From Welwitschia mirabilis (Eukaryota; Gnetophyta; Gnetopsida; Welwitschiales): a stretch of DNA of 26,599 nucleotides. Below the pieces are notes generated by a model. The model searched no databases, was not told where the DNA came from, and worked only from the letters and a program-made list of their open reading frames with translations. Shown here piece after piece: positions 1 through 10,370 of this stretch (position 1 is the stretch's first letter; the number at the start of each line of letters is the position of its first letter). The position numbers and the translations under genes are program-made. The DNA lies in NCBI GenBank assembly GCA_051453625.1, contig JBOZIK010000001.1:42244260-42270858 (forward strand), read 5' to 3'.

Positions 1-1046
1 ACATCAACTATTAATTAAATGTATTTCTCTAAAGTGATAGTGAAATCCTTAATTAAATTAGTTAATTTACCTCTCTCTTCTTCCTTGTCATGTTTTAGCT
101 CTTTGAAATCTTTTATGATTTGGCTTACAGTTTGATTTTTCTTAGTGTGTTTAGGCCAAATTTGACTTATTTATACTAGATTTTCCAACATATTTCATAC
201 CTCTTCTAAGACTAAGTTTATCAAGTTAACCTTGACTATTCAGTCCACTATATAAATAATTGACTAATTCCTCTTTATGAAATTCCTCAATAAGATTGAA
301 ATGGATAGCTATAATAAAACATTCATATGTTGTGGCATAATTCTCATAAGGTTGTTGTTAAAATTTAATAACTTACTTTCTTGTTTTTTTCATGGTACTT
401 TTATTTACAATTCTTTTAATAAACACTTCTTGCACTTAGTTTTATGATTTAAGACACTTATGTCAAATGGTTTTAATCCAAATTTTTTCCTCTCTTCAAA
501 GTGTGACAAGAAAATTAATCATATAAGTATGATCACTAATGCATTTATTTCCATTTTTTGAGGTAATAACAAGTCTTTCAATGTCAGCTAGATGTTGGAA
601 AGGGTCTTTCTTAGGTTTCATTGAAAAAGTTGGATAGGCACTCAAATTTCTTAATTCTACATAATCATTGATCGGTAAATAAAAAGTATTCTGGATTTCA
701 TATTTTATACTAGTAATTAAATCTCTAAGAGGAACATTTACATTCAAAGTAGAATTTTCTATTATGATTAACATATTAGATGAAGTTACTTGCTTTTGGT
801 TGTATGAGGATTCAACATAGTTGAAGAAGAAATGACATGATTTACTTTTATGCTATAATTGTCTTTTGTAAAATATGATTCTAAAATAATAAAAATAGAA
901 AAATATTCTTCTTTAATTCTTGAATTTTGCATACCCAGAATGTGCATAACTAGATTTTGCTTAAAGTTAAATAATCCTTCTTTAATATTTTCTTTAATCA
1001 AGTTCTGCTCTCTCTGATATTTTGTCTTTCTATCAGAATTTACCAC
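1..1046 (-). pseudogene. Element A gag, 5' part, decayed Ty3/gypsy (Athila-like)
   Basis: This is the capsid polyprotein remnant of a minus-strand LTR retrotransposon. An open piece at 1046-786 (86 codons) starts on GTG where the element C copy has ATG. After a frameshift near 780 a second open piece (774-496, 92 codons) contains VELRNLSAYPTFS and DPFQHLADIERLV, which align with element C gag (VELRNLNAYLIFSG). Beyond 496 the homology continues through many stops: a counterpart of the EELVDYF-SG-NSQ block lies around 260-200, then WPKHTKKNQ and a Lys/Glu-rich tail near position 1. The zinc knuckle and all of pol would lie off the window's left edge. It directly follows its own primer binding site, leader and LTR. 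Family assignment rests on comparison with the copies at 16,411 and 10,371. It is certainly non-functional. Confidence 0.8.
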
Positions 1047-1135
1047 ATCCCTATATACCTAGTTATGGGGATAATAGAAGGGATGAAATCACAATAACAA
1101 AAACTTAGATAAAAATTAGCATAAGTAAAAAAAAA

Positions 1136-1165
1136 CTATCATCTAGTTTGTCATGAAGATGATAG
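1136..1165. repeat. Leader hairpin of element A, 9-bp perfect inverted repeat
   Basis: CTATCATCT (1136-1144) and AGATGATAG (1157-1165) are exact reverse complements with a 12-nt loop. It lies in the untranslated leader between the primer binding site and gag, where B and C also carry related inverted repeats. Role unknown; an RNA packaging or dimerisation structure is one possibility. Confidence 0.6.
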
Positions 1166-1256
1166 TAAAGAATACAATATTTTTATTACTAATCTATATA
1201 GATAGAAAGAAAATTTGTGGAAAAAAGAAATTCAAAAATGTAGAACTATTGTTTCC

Positions 1257-1293
1257 AATATCATAGGATAATGGAGAGGATGACAATGATATT
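1257..1293. repeat. Second leader hairpin of element A, 8-bp inverted repeat
   Basis: AATATCAT (1257-1264) pairs exactly with ATGATATT (1286-1293). It occupies the same relative place as the hairpins at 10,094-10,132 (B) and 16,140-16,168 (C), so each leader holds two related inverted repeats. Confidence 0.5.
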
Positions 1294-1414
1294 TTAAAGT
1301 TATAGAAAATAAAAATTATCTAAAATAAACCTACTTTCATCAATGCTATAATAAATCCTAAACTAAAATTCAAGGTACCTATCTCGATAGTGATAATTCT
1401 CTTACTTCTTATAG

Positions 1415-1435
1415 CCTTTCCTAGCAATGATACCA
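1415..1435 (-). other. Primer binding site of element A
   Basis: Read on the minus strand from 1435 this is TGGTATCATTGCTAGGAAAG. That is the tRNA-Asp-type site of Athila-group elements (TGGCGCCGTTGCCGGGGA) with mostly C-to-T and G-to-A changes. It follows the LTR terminus (CA at 1440-1439) by three bases, as in B and C. It marks the start of reverse transcription and fixes the element's orientation. Confidence 0.75.
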
Positions 1436-2171
1436 AAATGTTGCATATGAATTTATGTAATCTGTAAGTCTGTAGGAAAAACTTGTAAATCATACTACTT
1501 ATAGAAAACACACACTAGTAGAGATGGGAGTTAACTCAAATGTTGTAATCCATTGAAAGCACTAGGCTAGATGTTAGAGAATTGATTTCATGAATTATTT
1601 TTAATATTTTCTATTTTATTAAATTAAAGTCAACAATAATGCAAATACAATGTAATATGAATGAAGGTAAATGTAATGGATGAAATGGAAGTGAGATGAG
1701 TTTTATTTGGATTCTAATCCTCCTATCATAGGAACTAGTTCCTTATACTTTAGATCAATTAGGAAGAGTCTATCACTTATTTCTAACCAAGATAAACTAT
1801 AAGATATGTCAAATATAATATACAAATATGAAATAGAATAAATGAAATGTAATGCAAGATCTAGACTAATAAAGTCAACCTTAATAAAGGTTTCCCTTAT
1901 GATCTAGATAAACTATAGAGTTGTCACAAAACTATAATCAAATTAAACCATAAGGAACATTTACATAATAGTAGTTAAAAGAGTAATTAAATTAATCATA
2001 AATGTTTACATCCACTTACATAAAAGTAGTAGCACTTTAGTGGAGGATAATCACCTCAACACTAAGGTAAACTTCTCTCTATAGCTACTAGATGGACCTA
2101 TTATCTTTCAATCTTCTATCATAAGAACATCAGATACAAAATATGGAACAGAAAGTGAAGAAAAGGGAGGG

Positions 2172-2179
2172 TATTTATA
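2172..2179 (-). promoter_or_regulatory. TATA box of element A LTR
   Basis: The minus strand reads CTATAAATACCCTCCC. A TATAAATA box followed by a C-rich stretch is a usual Pol II core in plant LTRs. The inverted LTR E has CTATAAATAGACCCCC at the homologous place (15,449-15,456), which supports it as a conserved promoter. Confidence 0.65.
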
Positions 2180-2257
2180 GTTTTACATTGAAGTTATAGA
2201 AGTTCAACACTAGGAGTCAGAGAAGAAAGCCTAGTAGCCCAATAGGTTTCTTCTTAA

Positions 2258-2275
2258 CTATCATGGGGATAATAA
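2258..2275. repeat. U3 hairpin motif of element A LTR (eroded)
   Basis: CTATCAT, GGGG, ATAATAA: the right arm differs by two G-to-A changes from a perfect ATGATAG. It aligns in flank and position with the perfect hairpin at 15,665-15,682 in the inverted LTR region. Confidence 0.45.
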
Positions 2276-2362
2276 TAAGGATGTTACTTTATTTTAAAAG
2301 GTGGATCATCAGGTCTAGGTCCTGCAGTCAACTTGATAGACCCCATTCATGTTAATAGTATT

Positions 2363-2400
2363 GTCATCCTACCTATTGTGGAAATGAAAAAGAGGACGAC
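2363..2400. repeat. Inverted repeat GTCATCCT / AGGACGAC in LTR U3
   Basis: The left arm (2363-2370) and right arm (2393-2400) differ from perfect complementarity only at one CpG-derived position, since the right arm still has the CG. This suggests that the GATGA form of the motif elsewhere is decayed GACGA. Confidence 0.45.
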
Positions 2401-2640
2401 AAGCTTCTCCATCTTCTAGTTCAAAGAGAAATTAGTCTTCTACATGATAAATCCTTCCTTTAAAGTATGAAGTATTAAAATAAGCCTAAGATGCCTTGAA
2501 ATATGCTAAGCATCACATGTTTTAGTTATCATTCTATTAGTTCTATATAATCATCCTAATTGCATCCAAACTTGTTTAAATGTTCTGCAAAAGTACTTAA
2601 AATACACCATCAAATTCCTACGAATTAGCATTACAATAAT

Positions 2641-3692
2641 ATAATAGAAAGCAAAGAACATCTAGAAAAATATTAAATTTATTTAGTACATTTTCATGAT
2701 TATTAGTATTGCATTTATTTAACTACATCAAGGATATAGAATCCTACTAAAAATGTATCTCTAATGATTCATTTGTAAGATATCCATCTACATCAGGGTT
2801 ATAGACACTCACTAGCAATTAACACTAAATCCTTCTTATACAACATCACTAGAAGATATCACAACAATAAATGTTCAGTGTGATTAAATTCTTAAAAAAT
2901 AGATGTCCATACAAGAAGAAGGGAAAAGAATGAAATCAAGAAGGAATTAGAGAAATATTTTGTTTTCTTATTTGAATAACTGAATTTAACATTCTTTGGG
3001 TAGTTTTAAGGTTACAAGGATTTACTAATTTATACTTTTCTTTTACTTGGTAAAGGATCCACCCAAAATTATGTAAATACTTAATATCATTAACTTGTCT
3101 TTCATCTTGTTTCATTTATTCATAGGATGCTTAGCAAGATTTTAAATTATATTCACTCATTCCATTACATTTTCATTCACTTTCATTATCCATTTCAAGC
3201 CATAGTTCTTTAATTTTTCTTTTATGAAAAATAAACACATTATTTTTTCTATGATTTGATTTATCTATCTTTGTTTATATATCAGGTAAAATTAATTTAA
3301 ATTAGTGATAAAATCTAGTTATCCAATAGTCCTTCTTTTACTTATTTTTATAAAAACCCATGATTTCCAAGTCATCTACATCACAAACTCATTTTTCCTA
3401 TGATCATCATGCTACTACAATCCTATTTAATTCATCCAAGCCATGTCTTTGAACTATTCTAGCACTATTTCCTACCCTTACTAGTGCCACTATCTTTTTG
3501 TATTTTCATGCATCTAATCCTCTCTTTTAGTGCTCTTTAGGTCTTTTGTTGATTTCTAGATTATTGTTATCTTGTTTTTATTCCAAAAGCTTATCTATTC
3601 TCTTATCACTCCATTTTTGACCTTATTAACTTTTATTTCTAGTTCTTTTTCATTTTCATTTCTTTTTTCTTTCTTCTATTCTATCATTTTAG
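2641..3692. other. Unassigned AT-rich sequence
   Basis: There are no convincing coding frames. The short ORF at 3,572-3,778 is a run of Phe, Ser and Leu from a T-rich tract and looks like low-complexity sequence. The left part may still belong to the LTR or flank of element A. No RNA gene or terminal repeat was seen. Confidence 0.4.
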
Positions 3693-4373
3693 GACATCAT
3701 GAATGGAAGAGTAGGTTCCTTTTTGGAGGAAGGTATTTTTACATCATTCCTTACTTTATTTGTACTTTTCTACCTTGACAAAATTTAAGCAAGGAATTGG
3801 AACTACTTACTAGAGGAGAATAATACCTATTACTTCCAAAAGGCTATTTCTAAATTATATAAGAATGTAGTAATTGATGAAGATGACCCTTCAGTAATCC
3901 ACTCCTCTATGCAACACACTTCCTTTACAATTTTCTTAAATGATGTAAAAGCCTTATTAGGAGTAGAATATCATGATATTTTTCCTTATATCCTTATCAA
4001 ATCCCTTAACTATTGTTTTGCTACTTTTAATATTGAATATGCACCTAATAGAAAAGGCATCCTACCTTGCAAATATCTCTACAAAAACCAACTTATACTT
4101 TTTAGGTTTATCATTTGAAATGTTTTAACCACATTTCATGTAGTTGATGTTTATATTAGTTACCTTGATATGATTAGAAATATTTAAGATGGTAAGCCCT
4201 TTGATATTGTGAAATGTCTTTCCATTACTATAGTCAATAATATAAGCCACAATAGTAATATTCCCTTCTCTAACTAGTTTTAACACATAATAATTTATCT
4301 TGTAATCAAGTTATTTAAGTAATTTATCTTAATGGATGATGTTAATATTACTAAATTATCATGACAATTTGTA
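3693..4373 (+). pseudogene. Degenerate ORF resembling the accessory ORF of plant gypsy elements
   Basis: One frame runs through this stretch, interrupted only by TAA (3786), TGA (4116) and later TAA, TAG and TGA stops. Its longest open piece (3,789-4,118) reads NWNYLLEENNTYYFQ, then LYKNVVIDEDD, then FTIFLNDVKALLGVEY. That order, a W..L motif followed by an (F/L)Y.N motif and then a hydrophobic block ending in LLG, resembles the N-terminal domain of the putative plant transposon protein found with Athila-like gypsy elements. Later pieces (SYLDMIRNI, DGKPFDIVKCLS) fit that family's second half. The match is from memory of the pattern only. No pol domains adjoin it, so it would be an orphan fragment. 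It could instead be a decayed host gene. Confidence 0.35.
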
Positions 4374-4896
4374 TTTTATCTTTTTTATTTATTAATCATG
4401 AACTTATCATTTGTTCATGACATTTTCAAGACATTTATGTTTTTTTTAAAAACATGCTTAAAGATGATGATAATTCAGGATAAAACATCAATGCCATCAT
4501 TCATGTTACCTAGCACTACTAGTCTTTAAGAGTAAAGTACTTTGATTCTTATTTCCCCGACATGTCATCTAAAATTCAGTCGAATGCAGTTATTGACTTA
4601 ACTACATTTTACTTTGGAAATAACTTGTAACTTTAATAACATGTGGTAATGATGACAATGATACAAAGCAATGATATATGTTAGTATTGAGTAGGATAAA
4701 AATAAAGACACATGATAGTATTAGTGGTCTTCAAAAGCAGTAGCAACTAGAAGCTAAGTTTTATGCTCGTCATAATAATTTATACCTAATGAAATATGAT
4801 AAATGTCCTACCTAATGTTACATGCCATAATTTATAATTACTAACCTAATGATATAAACCAAAGGCTTGTAACCACCTCCCACCTCCATGCTTTCC
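4374..4896. other. Unassigned AT-rich sequence upstream of a TATA box
   Basis: No coding frame is supported. Around 4,785-4,850 the word ACCTAATG occurs three times at spacings of roughly 30-45 bases, a weak degenerate tandem pattern. Confidence 0.3.
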
Positions 4897-5110
4897 TATA
4901 AAAGGGCCTTAAACCCTCCTTGATATGATCCTTTATTTTGGTAAAAGATATAATCTTTGGAGCATCAGGTTATAATGGCCTTATAAGCATTTTTTTGGGG
5001 TAATTCACTTACCTTTAGGAAAAGCTTAAGGAGTTCTAGCAGCATTCCTCTTCCTTTGATGTAATGTGCATTTGTTTTCCTCAATACATAAATGGGGTTT
5101 TCCTTTTAAT
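4897..5110 (+). promoter_or_regulatory. TATA box with downstream LTR-like R/U5 layout
   Basis: TATAAAAGG begins at 4897 after a C-rich run (CCACCTCCCACCTCC). About 190 bases further on is a TG-rich stretch with CAATACATAAAT, which resembles a polyadenylation region. This spacing is typical of U3-R in plant LTRs, but no matching second LTR or primer binding site was found. It does not align with the LTRs of A, B or C. It may be an old solo LTR of another family or a chance core promoter. Confidence 0.35.
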
Positions 5111-5214
5111 TGCAATTCATGAGTTACTTTTTGCTTAGAATGCTTAGGTAATAACTTAACTATCATGTTCCATTTTCATTTGACTAAATTCTATAATTAC
5201 TTCATTTAAGTCTT

Positions 5215-5422
5215 TATAGTTTTATGGATTTTGGATGCCTCAGGTCCTTACTTTCTATTTTTACTTTANNNNNNNNNNNNNNNNNNNNNNNNNNNNNNNN
5301 NNNNNNNNNNNNNNNNNNNNNNNNNNNNNNNNNNNNNNNNNNNNNNNNNNNNNNNNNNNNNNNNNNNNTATAGTTTTATGGATTTTGAATGCCTAAGGTC
5401 CTTACTTTCTATTTTTACTTTA
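5215..5422. other. 100-N gap flanked by a 54-bp direct repeat
   Basis: The bases at 5215-5268 and 5369-5422 are the same 54-mer with two differences, on either side of exactly 100 N. This is the pattern left when two overlapping contig ends, or two haplotypes, are scaffolded without merging. Translations that span the gap are meaningless. Confidence 0.8.
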
Positions 5423-5882
5423 GGGCTATGAAAGATCAAGTGGAAATTAAGTTCACCAGTTTTCATATGATGAATGAAATTATGTTATCATGACCTGAGC
5501 CATCATACTTAATAATGTAAAGTGTGTTTTAGGATAGCATAGGATAATAAAAGTGAAGGATTTTTGATAAATAAATTGATGCAAACTTTGAACTTACTCT
5601 CTTTCTTACTTTTCTAATAAAGTTTTACAACAAATTTCATAACTCTTTCATTTTCCTTTATTTTATTTGTAACTTGCAAGTCAGTAAGATTAAACTATAA
5701 TTATTCCTATAAAAAGAATAATAATACTTAAATCTAGCTCATTATATGAAATGAATACTTAGTTGTAGACTTAATCCACAATGCCTTAGCTCATACCCTA
5801 AACTTTGAAGAATGAAATAGAACCTTTATTGAAACCATTACTTCTAGAAATACTATTAACTTGTGAAGTGTAAGAATTAGAA
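5423..5882. other. Unassigned AT-rich sequence
   Basis: No frame, repeat or RNA gene could be supported between the gap and the Ser/Pro-rich ORF. Confidence 0.3.
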
Positions 5883-6098
5883 TTGGATTTGAGATGGCCT
5901 TTAAGAAATCCAATAATAAGAGCAAATAAATCCTTAATCTCTCATGTTCCTTCTTCTTTCTATTCTCCACCCCTTACAAGAAGAAAGAGAAAGTCTCTTA
6001 TGGGTGAAACCTCTTATGATCCTTCTTCTCCACCTTCTTCGACTCCTACTTTTATCCCTCATAGACATTTCTCCACTACTTTAAGTGATAGCTTTTAG
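5883..6098 (+). pseudogene. Short Ser/Pro-rich ORF, unknown
   Basis: The 71-codon frame starts ATG GAT TTG. It has a basic patch (TRRKRKS) at about residues 32-38, followed by a Ser/Pro/Thr-rich stretch (SYDPSSPPSSTPT) and RHFSTTLSDSF before a TAG. Past the stop the frame continues RNFPNLRGLRLENDEEK before another stop. A basic start, a disordered linker and an R.F/L.R pattern are reminiscent of the N-termini of plant gypsy accessory ORFs like the one proposed at 3,693, but the two do not overlap in content. The composition differs from its surroundings, which makes a former coding role plausible. No function is assigned. Confidence 0.25.
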
Positions 6099-7595
6099 AG
6101 GAATTTCCCAAATCTTAGAGGACTTAGATTAGAAAACGATGAGGAAAAATGAAAAAATTACAAAGAAACAAAAGAAAATATCTAAAATATAAGAAAAGAG
6201 GGATGAAAAACTAAAAAGATTAGCTTCTTATAGATCTTTTAGTTAAATTATTCTTACTCTTTCACTTTGTCACCCTTTTTCACTTGCATTTTTTAGTTGT
6301 AATAGATACATTATACTTGCATTTTGCTTTATTATAATGTATTTTGAGTTTAATAGAAAATCAATGTGAATTTTTGGCCATATAACTTTAAATGACTTAA
6401 TTTGGTTATTAGGTTGTAAAACATAAGAATTAATGTCTAACTCTTAATAAATTCAATGCTACCAGCCTCTCTAATTGGTGCCATCACCACAACATTCACG
6501 TAAAGGTTCCCATTTTATATAGGCATTGTTGATCATCTATGTTATGTTTTTAGCTCTCAGGTTTTTGTTAAAAAGTTATAGAAACTAACTAATTCAAATT
6601 CATCTTTTATACCTTAATTTCAAAATCATCACATTTAATCCTCATTTTCCATTATATTTATGAGATTTTGCAGTTATATATTTTAGATTTAGAAGTTCAA
6701 GACATTATAACTAAAGTATCATTTTTGATTTTTAGTTATTCATTTGTATTAGTTTGTAATTTATCTTTTCTAATTAATCATGCATTGCACATTTTCTTTT
6801 TAGTAATTTGTTTCCTATCTAATTCTAGATCAAATTAGCACATGTATTATTCATCTCTCATTATGTTCACATTTAATTTTTAATCTTTTAAACTTTAAGA
6901 ATAAATTATACTTTGATTGTGGAAAGTGGCATTTTCACTTAAACTACTTACTTATCATGCTCCATTATTTATTTAAAGTGTAAAATTTTTAAGTATATGA
7001 ATCAAACATGTTTTAAAAAATCTTTATCTTTTGTACTTGATTGAGCTAACTTATAATTTTACCATGTTATCTAATTGTTAACATAGTTATTTGCTAAGGG
7101 ACTAGAAAAAGATTAGCTGAGGGAGATAATAACACTTAAAATTTGACATTTATATCAAGAAATTAAGGCCTTGTTAGTAATTTTAATTAATCATCTTAAT
7201 GGTTTTACATATTTCTTATGCTTAAGGACATGAAAAATCATATTTTACTACTAATATTTTTTAACACTATCATTGTACATGATAAGTGTCATATCAAGAG
7301 CATTTTGGAAAGATATGGAGGTTTTTTTATCATAATTGGTAGCAGCACTAGTCCTAGCCATAATGACATTAATTACCTAGAGTTTAATAGTAGCATTCTT
7401 ATGTTCCTAAGTTCTATTAATGTAAGACATTCATTCTAACCATTCTTACAAAGAGACAAAGGAGGAAAATCATTTTCTAAGAAAAACCCCTTAATTTAAC
7501 CCCATGATTAAATATTTATTTATGTGCTTTGGACATTTTTTAGAATGATGTCATTATGCCTTTTGAAACCCTAATTGTAAAGCCTAATCCTAGCT
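6099..7595. other. Unassigned AT-rich sequence
   Basis: The frame at 7,218-7,439 (73 codons) has no recognisable motif and no homologue elsewhere in the window. The stretch around 6,473-6,500 (TTGGTGCCATCACC) faintly recalls a primer binding site but lacks a supported LTR upstream. Nothing else stands out. Confidence 0.3.
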
Positions 7596-7748
7596 TATAA
7601 ATATCATACCTCTCCTCACTTGAAGGATATCACTTAATAGAGAATTATTTATTAAAGAGATCAGAGATTTAGTTATAAAGCTAGCATGACGATTCTTGGT
7701 TTAGCATGAGTACATTTTTAGATTGTATTCTTTAATTTTTGAAATAAA
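7596..7748 (+). promoter_or_regulatory. TATA box and AATAAA pair, LTR-like
   Basis: TATAAATA at 7596-7603 follows AACCCTAATTGTAAAGCC. A canonical AATAAA sits at 7743-7748, about 145 bases downstream. Such spacing is typical of the U3-R region of a plant LTR. It does not match the LTRs of A, B or C or the TATA patch at 4,897. No partner LTR is seen, so it may be a solo LTR or an old fragment. Confidence 0.35.
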
Positions 7749-8674
7749 ATGTGTTACACATTATTGATGCATTACTTTAATGTCAAGTTGTGAATGTCAT
7801 ACATGGTATACTTAGGATTGGTTGAGGCATGCTTTTACTTTAAGATCTACCTTGGTAATTATTCCCTTTCATTCTAGTTTGCATAATCTAAATGTCTATC
7901 TAATGGATCTTAAGAGGCTCCTACTTTTCAAACTTATTTTATTCTTACTATAAAGGCTAATGACTTGGTTATATCACTTTCATATCCATGATAAGTGATA
8001 TTATTCCCTTATACTTGAAATTATGCTATATGAACACTCATGGTCATAGTGAAATATATCATTGTAAATGAACTACAAGTAAAGATACATGTTTTTACTT
8101 TAAGTATCTATATTTTTCCTTTAAGTTATTATGTCTGTAAGATCATTTCATTCTCTACTACTCTTTAGTATTATGGTTGCTTTCCTAATATCTTTTATCA
8201 TTTATCTAGTGAAAGAATGACACTAGGACTATAATATAAATAGAAGTCCTACTACTTTAGTAAAATTTAGATTTGATCATGTAAGATTTATATCCCTAGG
8301 ATGATCTTATGATTTATCATATATTAATGATAGATAAATGCATATCCAAATTTGACCATGAACATGTGATAGGATGAGTGAATGATGAAAGGGAGTTAGC
8401 ACACTAAACAAGAGTGGTGGAGACTTAAAGTGAATGTAGGTAGTTTATAGGGAACTAATAGTGTTTTCACAATAAGCGGACTAGTGACCAATAGCATAAG
8501 AGCACTACAATTTTGATAGTCAGTTAATAATAGATTAGTACTTATGATAGTTACCAAAACAATATTTTGAGAGCATGACAGCAAGAGGCACTAGGGCATT
8601 AGAGTAAGGAAACACAAACAGGAAGATAGGCCATGTAGAAATGTAAGAAAAACACTATTTTACTACCAATTTGT
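7749..8674. other. Unassigned AT-rich sequence left of element B LTR
   Basis: No supported gene. The right part (from about 8,400) may belong to the U3 of element B, since the exact LTR start is unresolved. Minus-strand short frames at 8,396-8,787 lack motifs and partly lie inside the LTR. Confidence 0.3.
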
Positions 8675-8902
8675 ATGTATTTGATAGGGTATTTTGAGTA
8701 GTTTTGCAAGAAATTAAAAATATTTATGCTAAAATTCAACAATAATAAAGAGCTAAGATGAATAATACAAAAACATTCAATATTCACTACATTTTATAGC
8801 AATTGAGGTAATTTACAATATTTCCTACCTAAATTAAAAATCATGCAAATAATAAGAATAAAGTAATACATGAAGGATTGTACAAAAGCCTCTCATCCAC
8901 TT

Positions 8903-8930
8903 TATCATCAGAATGATGGTATGGATGATA
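8903..8930. repeat. U3 hairpin TATCATC / GATGATA in element B LTR
   Basis: TATCATC (8903-8909) pairs exactly with GATGATA (8924-8930), with a second GATGG word in the loop. It is the same motif as in the leaders and in the other LTRs. Confidence 0.5.
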
Positions 8931-8962
8931 GAACAATTTAATAAATTAAGATATCATATGTA

Positions 8963-8980
8963 ATCAACTAAGTAGTTGAT
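8963..8980. repeat. 18-bp near-palindrome ATCAACTA-AG-TAGTTGAT
   Basis: Two perfect 8-bp arms are separated by 2 bases, inside the presumed U3 of element B. It differs in sequence from the CTATCATC family. A binding site for a dimeric protein is possible but unproven. Confidence 0.4.
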
Positions 8981-9928
8981 GTGAAATTCTTATAAGGTGG
9001 CATTGTCTCCTGTATTATTCAAACAACTAATAAGATAATATCAAAAATATATGATTTATCAAACTTCACTAGACTTTGATCATTTATCTTATACTTGACT
9101 TACATAATTATTAGGATTGTTCCCATGTCTATTAGTCTTATCTGTTTGTAAAGTTTATTTTGTTAATAAAAACTAGCTCCACCCTCGACTTCATCTTGTC
9201 TTAATTTATACTAAACATCTTTGTGATAAGCGATTGAAGAACTAAAGATCCATCCATTATTATTGTAGAGAGATGTCTTCCATAGTGTTGGGTTGTGCAT
9301 CCTTCATTGAGGTACTACTACTTTGTAACATGGATGTTGATTCAATTTCAATTAAAGCTTTATTCTTCCTTTATATATATTTTATTTTATGTATGATCAT
9401 TATGGTTTATGTCACTTCTAATTCTATGATAGCTTATTTAGTGATACAGATCATGAGGGTGGCCTCTATTAAGGTTGACAATTATTAGTTTAGGTGCATT
9501 ATATTTTCTTTCTTAGATTAACTTTACGTATTTTTCATATTCTATTTGATCTACCTAATTTCTTAGATTGATTTTAATCTAGTGACTGTATTTCTTAATT
9601 GATCTAGATTATATAGGGTCAATTTCTATAACAAGCTAATTTGGTAATTGGATAGAACTTGCACTTAGTTTAAACTTGCATTTTATTTGCATAAGTGTGT
9701 TTGCATTGTTATTTCTACATTTTTATTTATTTCTACTTAAAGGATACATAGTGTTTCATTTTTAAAATTAATTCTCTTTCTTCTAGGTTATTTCTTCAAT
9801 GAGAATGTAATGTTTTGGTCACTTCTATCTATATTAGTATGTTGTATAATGTAGAATATATATTTATTTGTGAATAATAGGATCTGCTTCAGAATGTAAT
9901 GTTTACATAAATATGCACCATAACATCT

Positions 9929-9946
9929 TGGCACAATTGTTGAGAA
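9929..9946 (+). other. Primer binding site of element B
   Basis: TGGCACAATTGTTGAGAA aligns with the tRNA-Asp-type site TGGCGCCGTTGCCGGGGA, with nearly all differences being C-to-T or G-to-A. It is followed by the AGGATGC that corresponds to AAGGCTAC in C. Confidence 0.75.
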
Positions 9947-10370
9947 AGGATGCTTGAAATTTGAGGATTTTTATTACTTAGGTGAATACTGGGATCTTAT
10001 TTTGGGTATTTACTTATAGGAGCATTGTACTTTATAATACAAATGTAGATTTTTCTCTTTGCAATTTTCATTTTGCATTCTGAAACAAATGCCCTATCAT
10101 CCAGTTCATTATCTAAATAACGCATGGTGATAATGTCTTGTATGATTTAAGCTTTTTAATTTTCTTAAGGCTTAGGATTTTTTCTATCATTCCCTTTGTC
10201 ATCTAGATGACTTAGGAGGTAACAATCTATTTTTAGGGTCTGCTATTTTGTGATTCTATTTTTTTGCATTTTTTTGTTTTTGATTTTTTGTGTGTTCTAT
10301 TGTCTAGAGATATTGTCTGAATGACCAAAGAGATGACACATACTAAAATGAAAAATGAGCATGCTGGAAC
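9947..10370 (+). other. Untranslated leader of element B
   Basis: About 420 bases lie between the primer binding site and the gag start. It aligns along its length with the leader of element C (15,982-16,410). It carries an imperfect hairpin (10,094-10,132) and a perfect 14-bp palindrome GTCATCTAGATGAC (10,198-10,211). The last 40 bases, containing TGAGCATGCTGG, are almost identical to C and lead into the gag ATG. Confidence 0.6.
10198..10211. repeat. 14-bp perfect palindrome GTCATCTAGATGAC
   Basis: It reads the same on both strands. The equivalent place in C (16,228-16,241) has the near-palindrome ATTGTCTAGATGAT nested inside an outer stem, so it is a conserved leader element rather than a one-off. 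Confidence 0.55.

Larger units (their letters stand above)
1439..2640 (-). repeat. 5' LTR of element A
   Basis: The reverse complement aligns by eye, with gaps, to the sequence before the primer binding site of element B (about 8,675-9,925). Shared blocks include one before U5 containing AAGGTTGAC, one around GATTGAAAGATAATAGGTCC, and a U3 block matching TTTGATAGGGTATTTTGAG in B. The last ~150 bases (U5) also match element C. A TATA box lies near 2,175. The U5 end at 1439 is well fixed by the primer binding site. The outer end near 2,640 is only where the match to B fades, so the LTR could be longer. Confidence 0.7.
8675..9925 (+). repeat. 5' LTR of element B
   Basis: It ends with ...CATAACA three bases before the primer binding site. 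It aligns with the reverse complement of element A LTR over its whole length, including TTTGATAGGGTATTTTGAG near 8,675, GATTGAAGAACTAAAGATCC near 9,230, TAGTGTTGGG near 9,285, TATTAAGGTTGAC near 9,470, TAATTGATCTAGA near 9,600, and a U5 segment shared with C from about 9,780. An open frame at 9,273-9,488 lies inside the LTR and looks accidental. The left boundary is uncertain by a few hundred bases. Confidence 0.65.

Noticed and set aside
3572-3778. 68-codon hydrophobic ORF, possible membrane protein
   Set aside because: It is a T-rich low-complexity run of Phe, Leu and Ser. Another frame over its 3' half shows the more convincing accessory-ORF similarity.
6473-6500. Possible primer binding site TTGGTGCCATCACC
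   Set aside because: Only the first bases resemble a tRNA 3' complement, and no LTR end or gag could be identified around it.
8396-8787. Two minus-strand ORFs of 62 codons
   Set aside because: No motif, no homologue in the window, and the second overlaps the start of the element B LTR.
9273-9488. 71-codon ORF with hydrophobic stretch
   Set aside because: It lies inside the LTR of element B, and the homologous LTR region of A has no corresponding frame.
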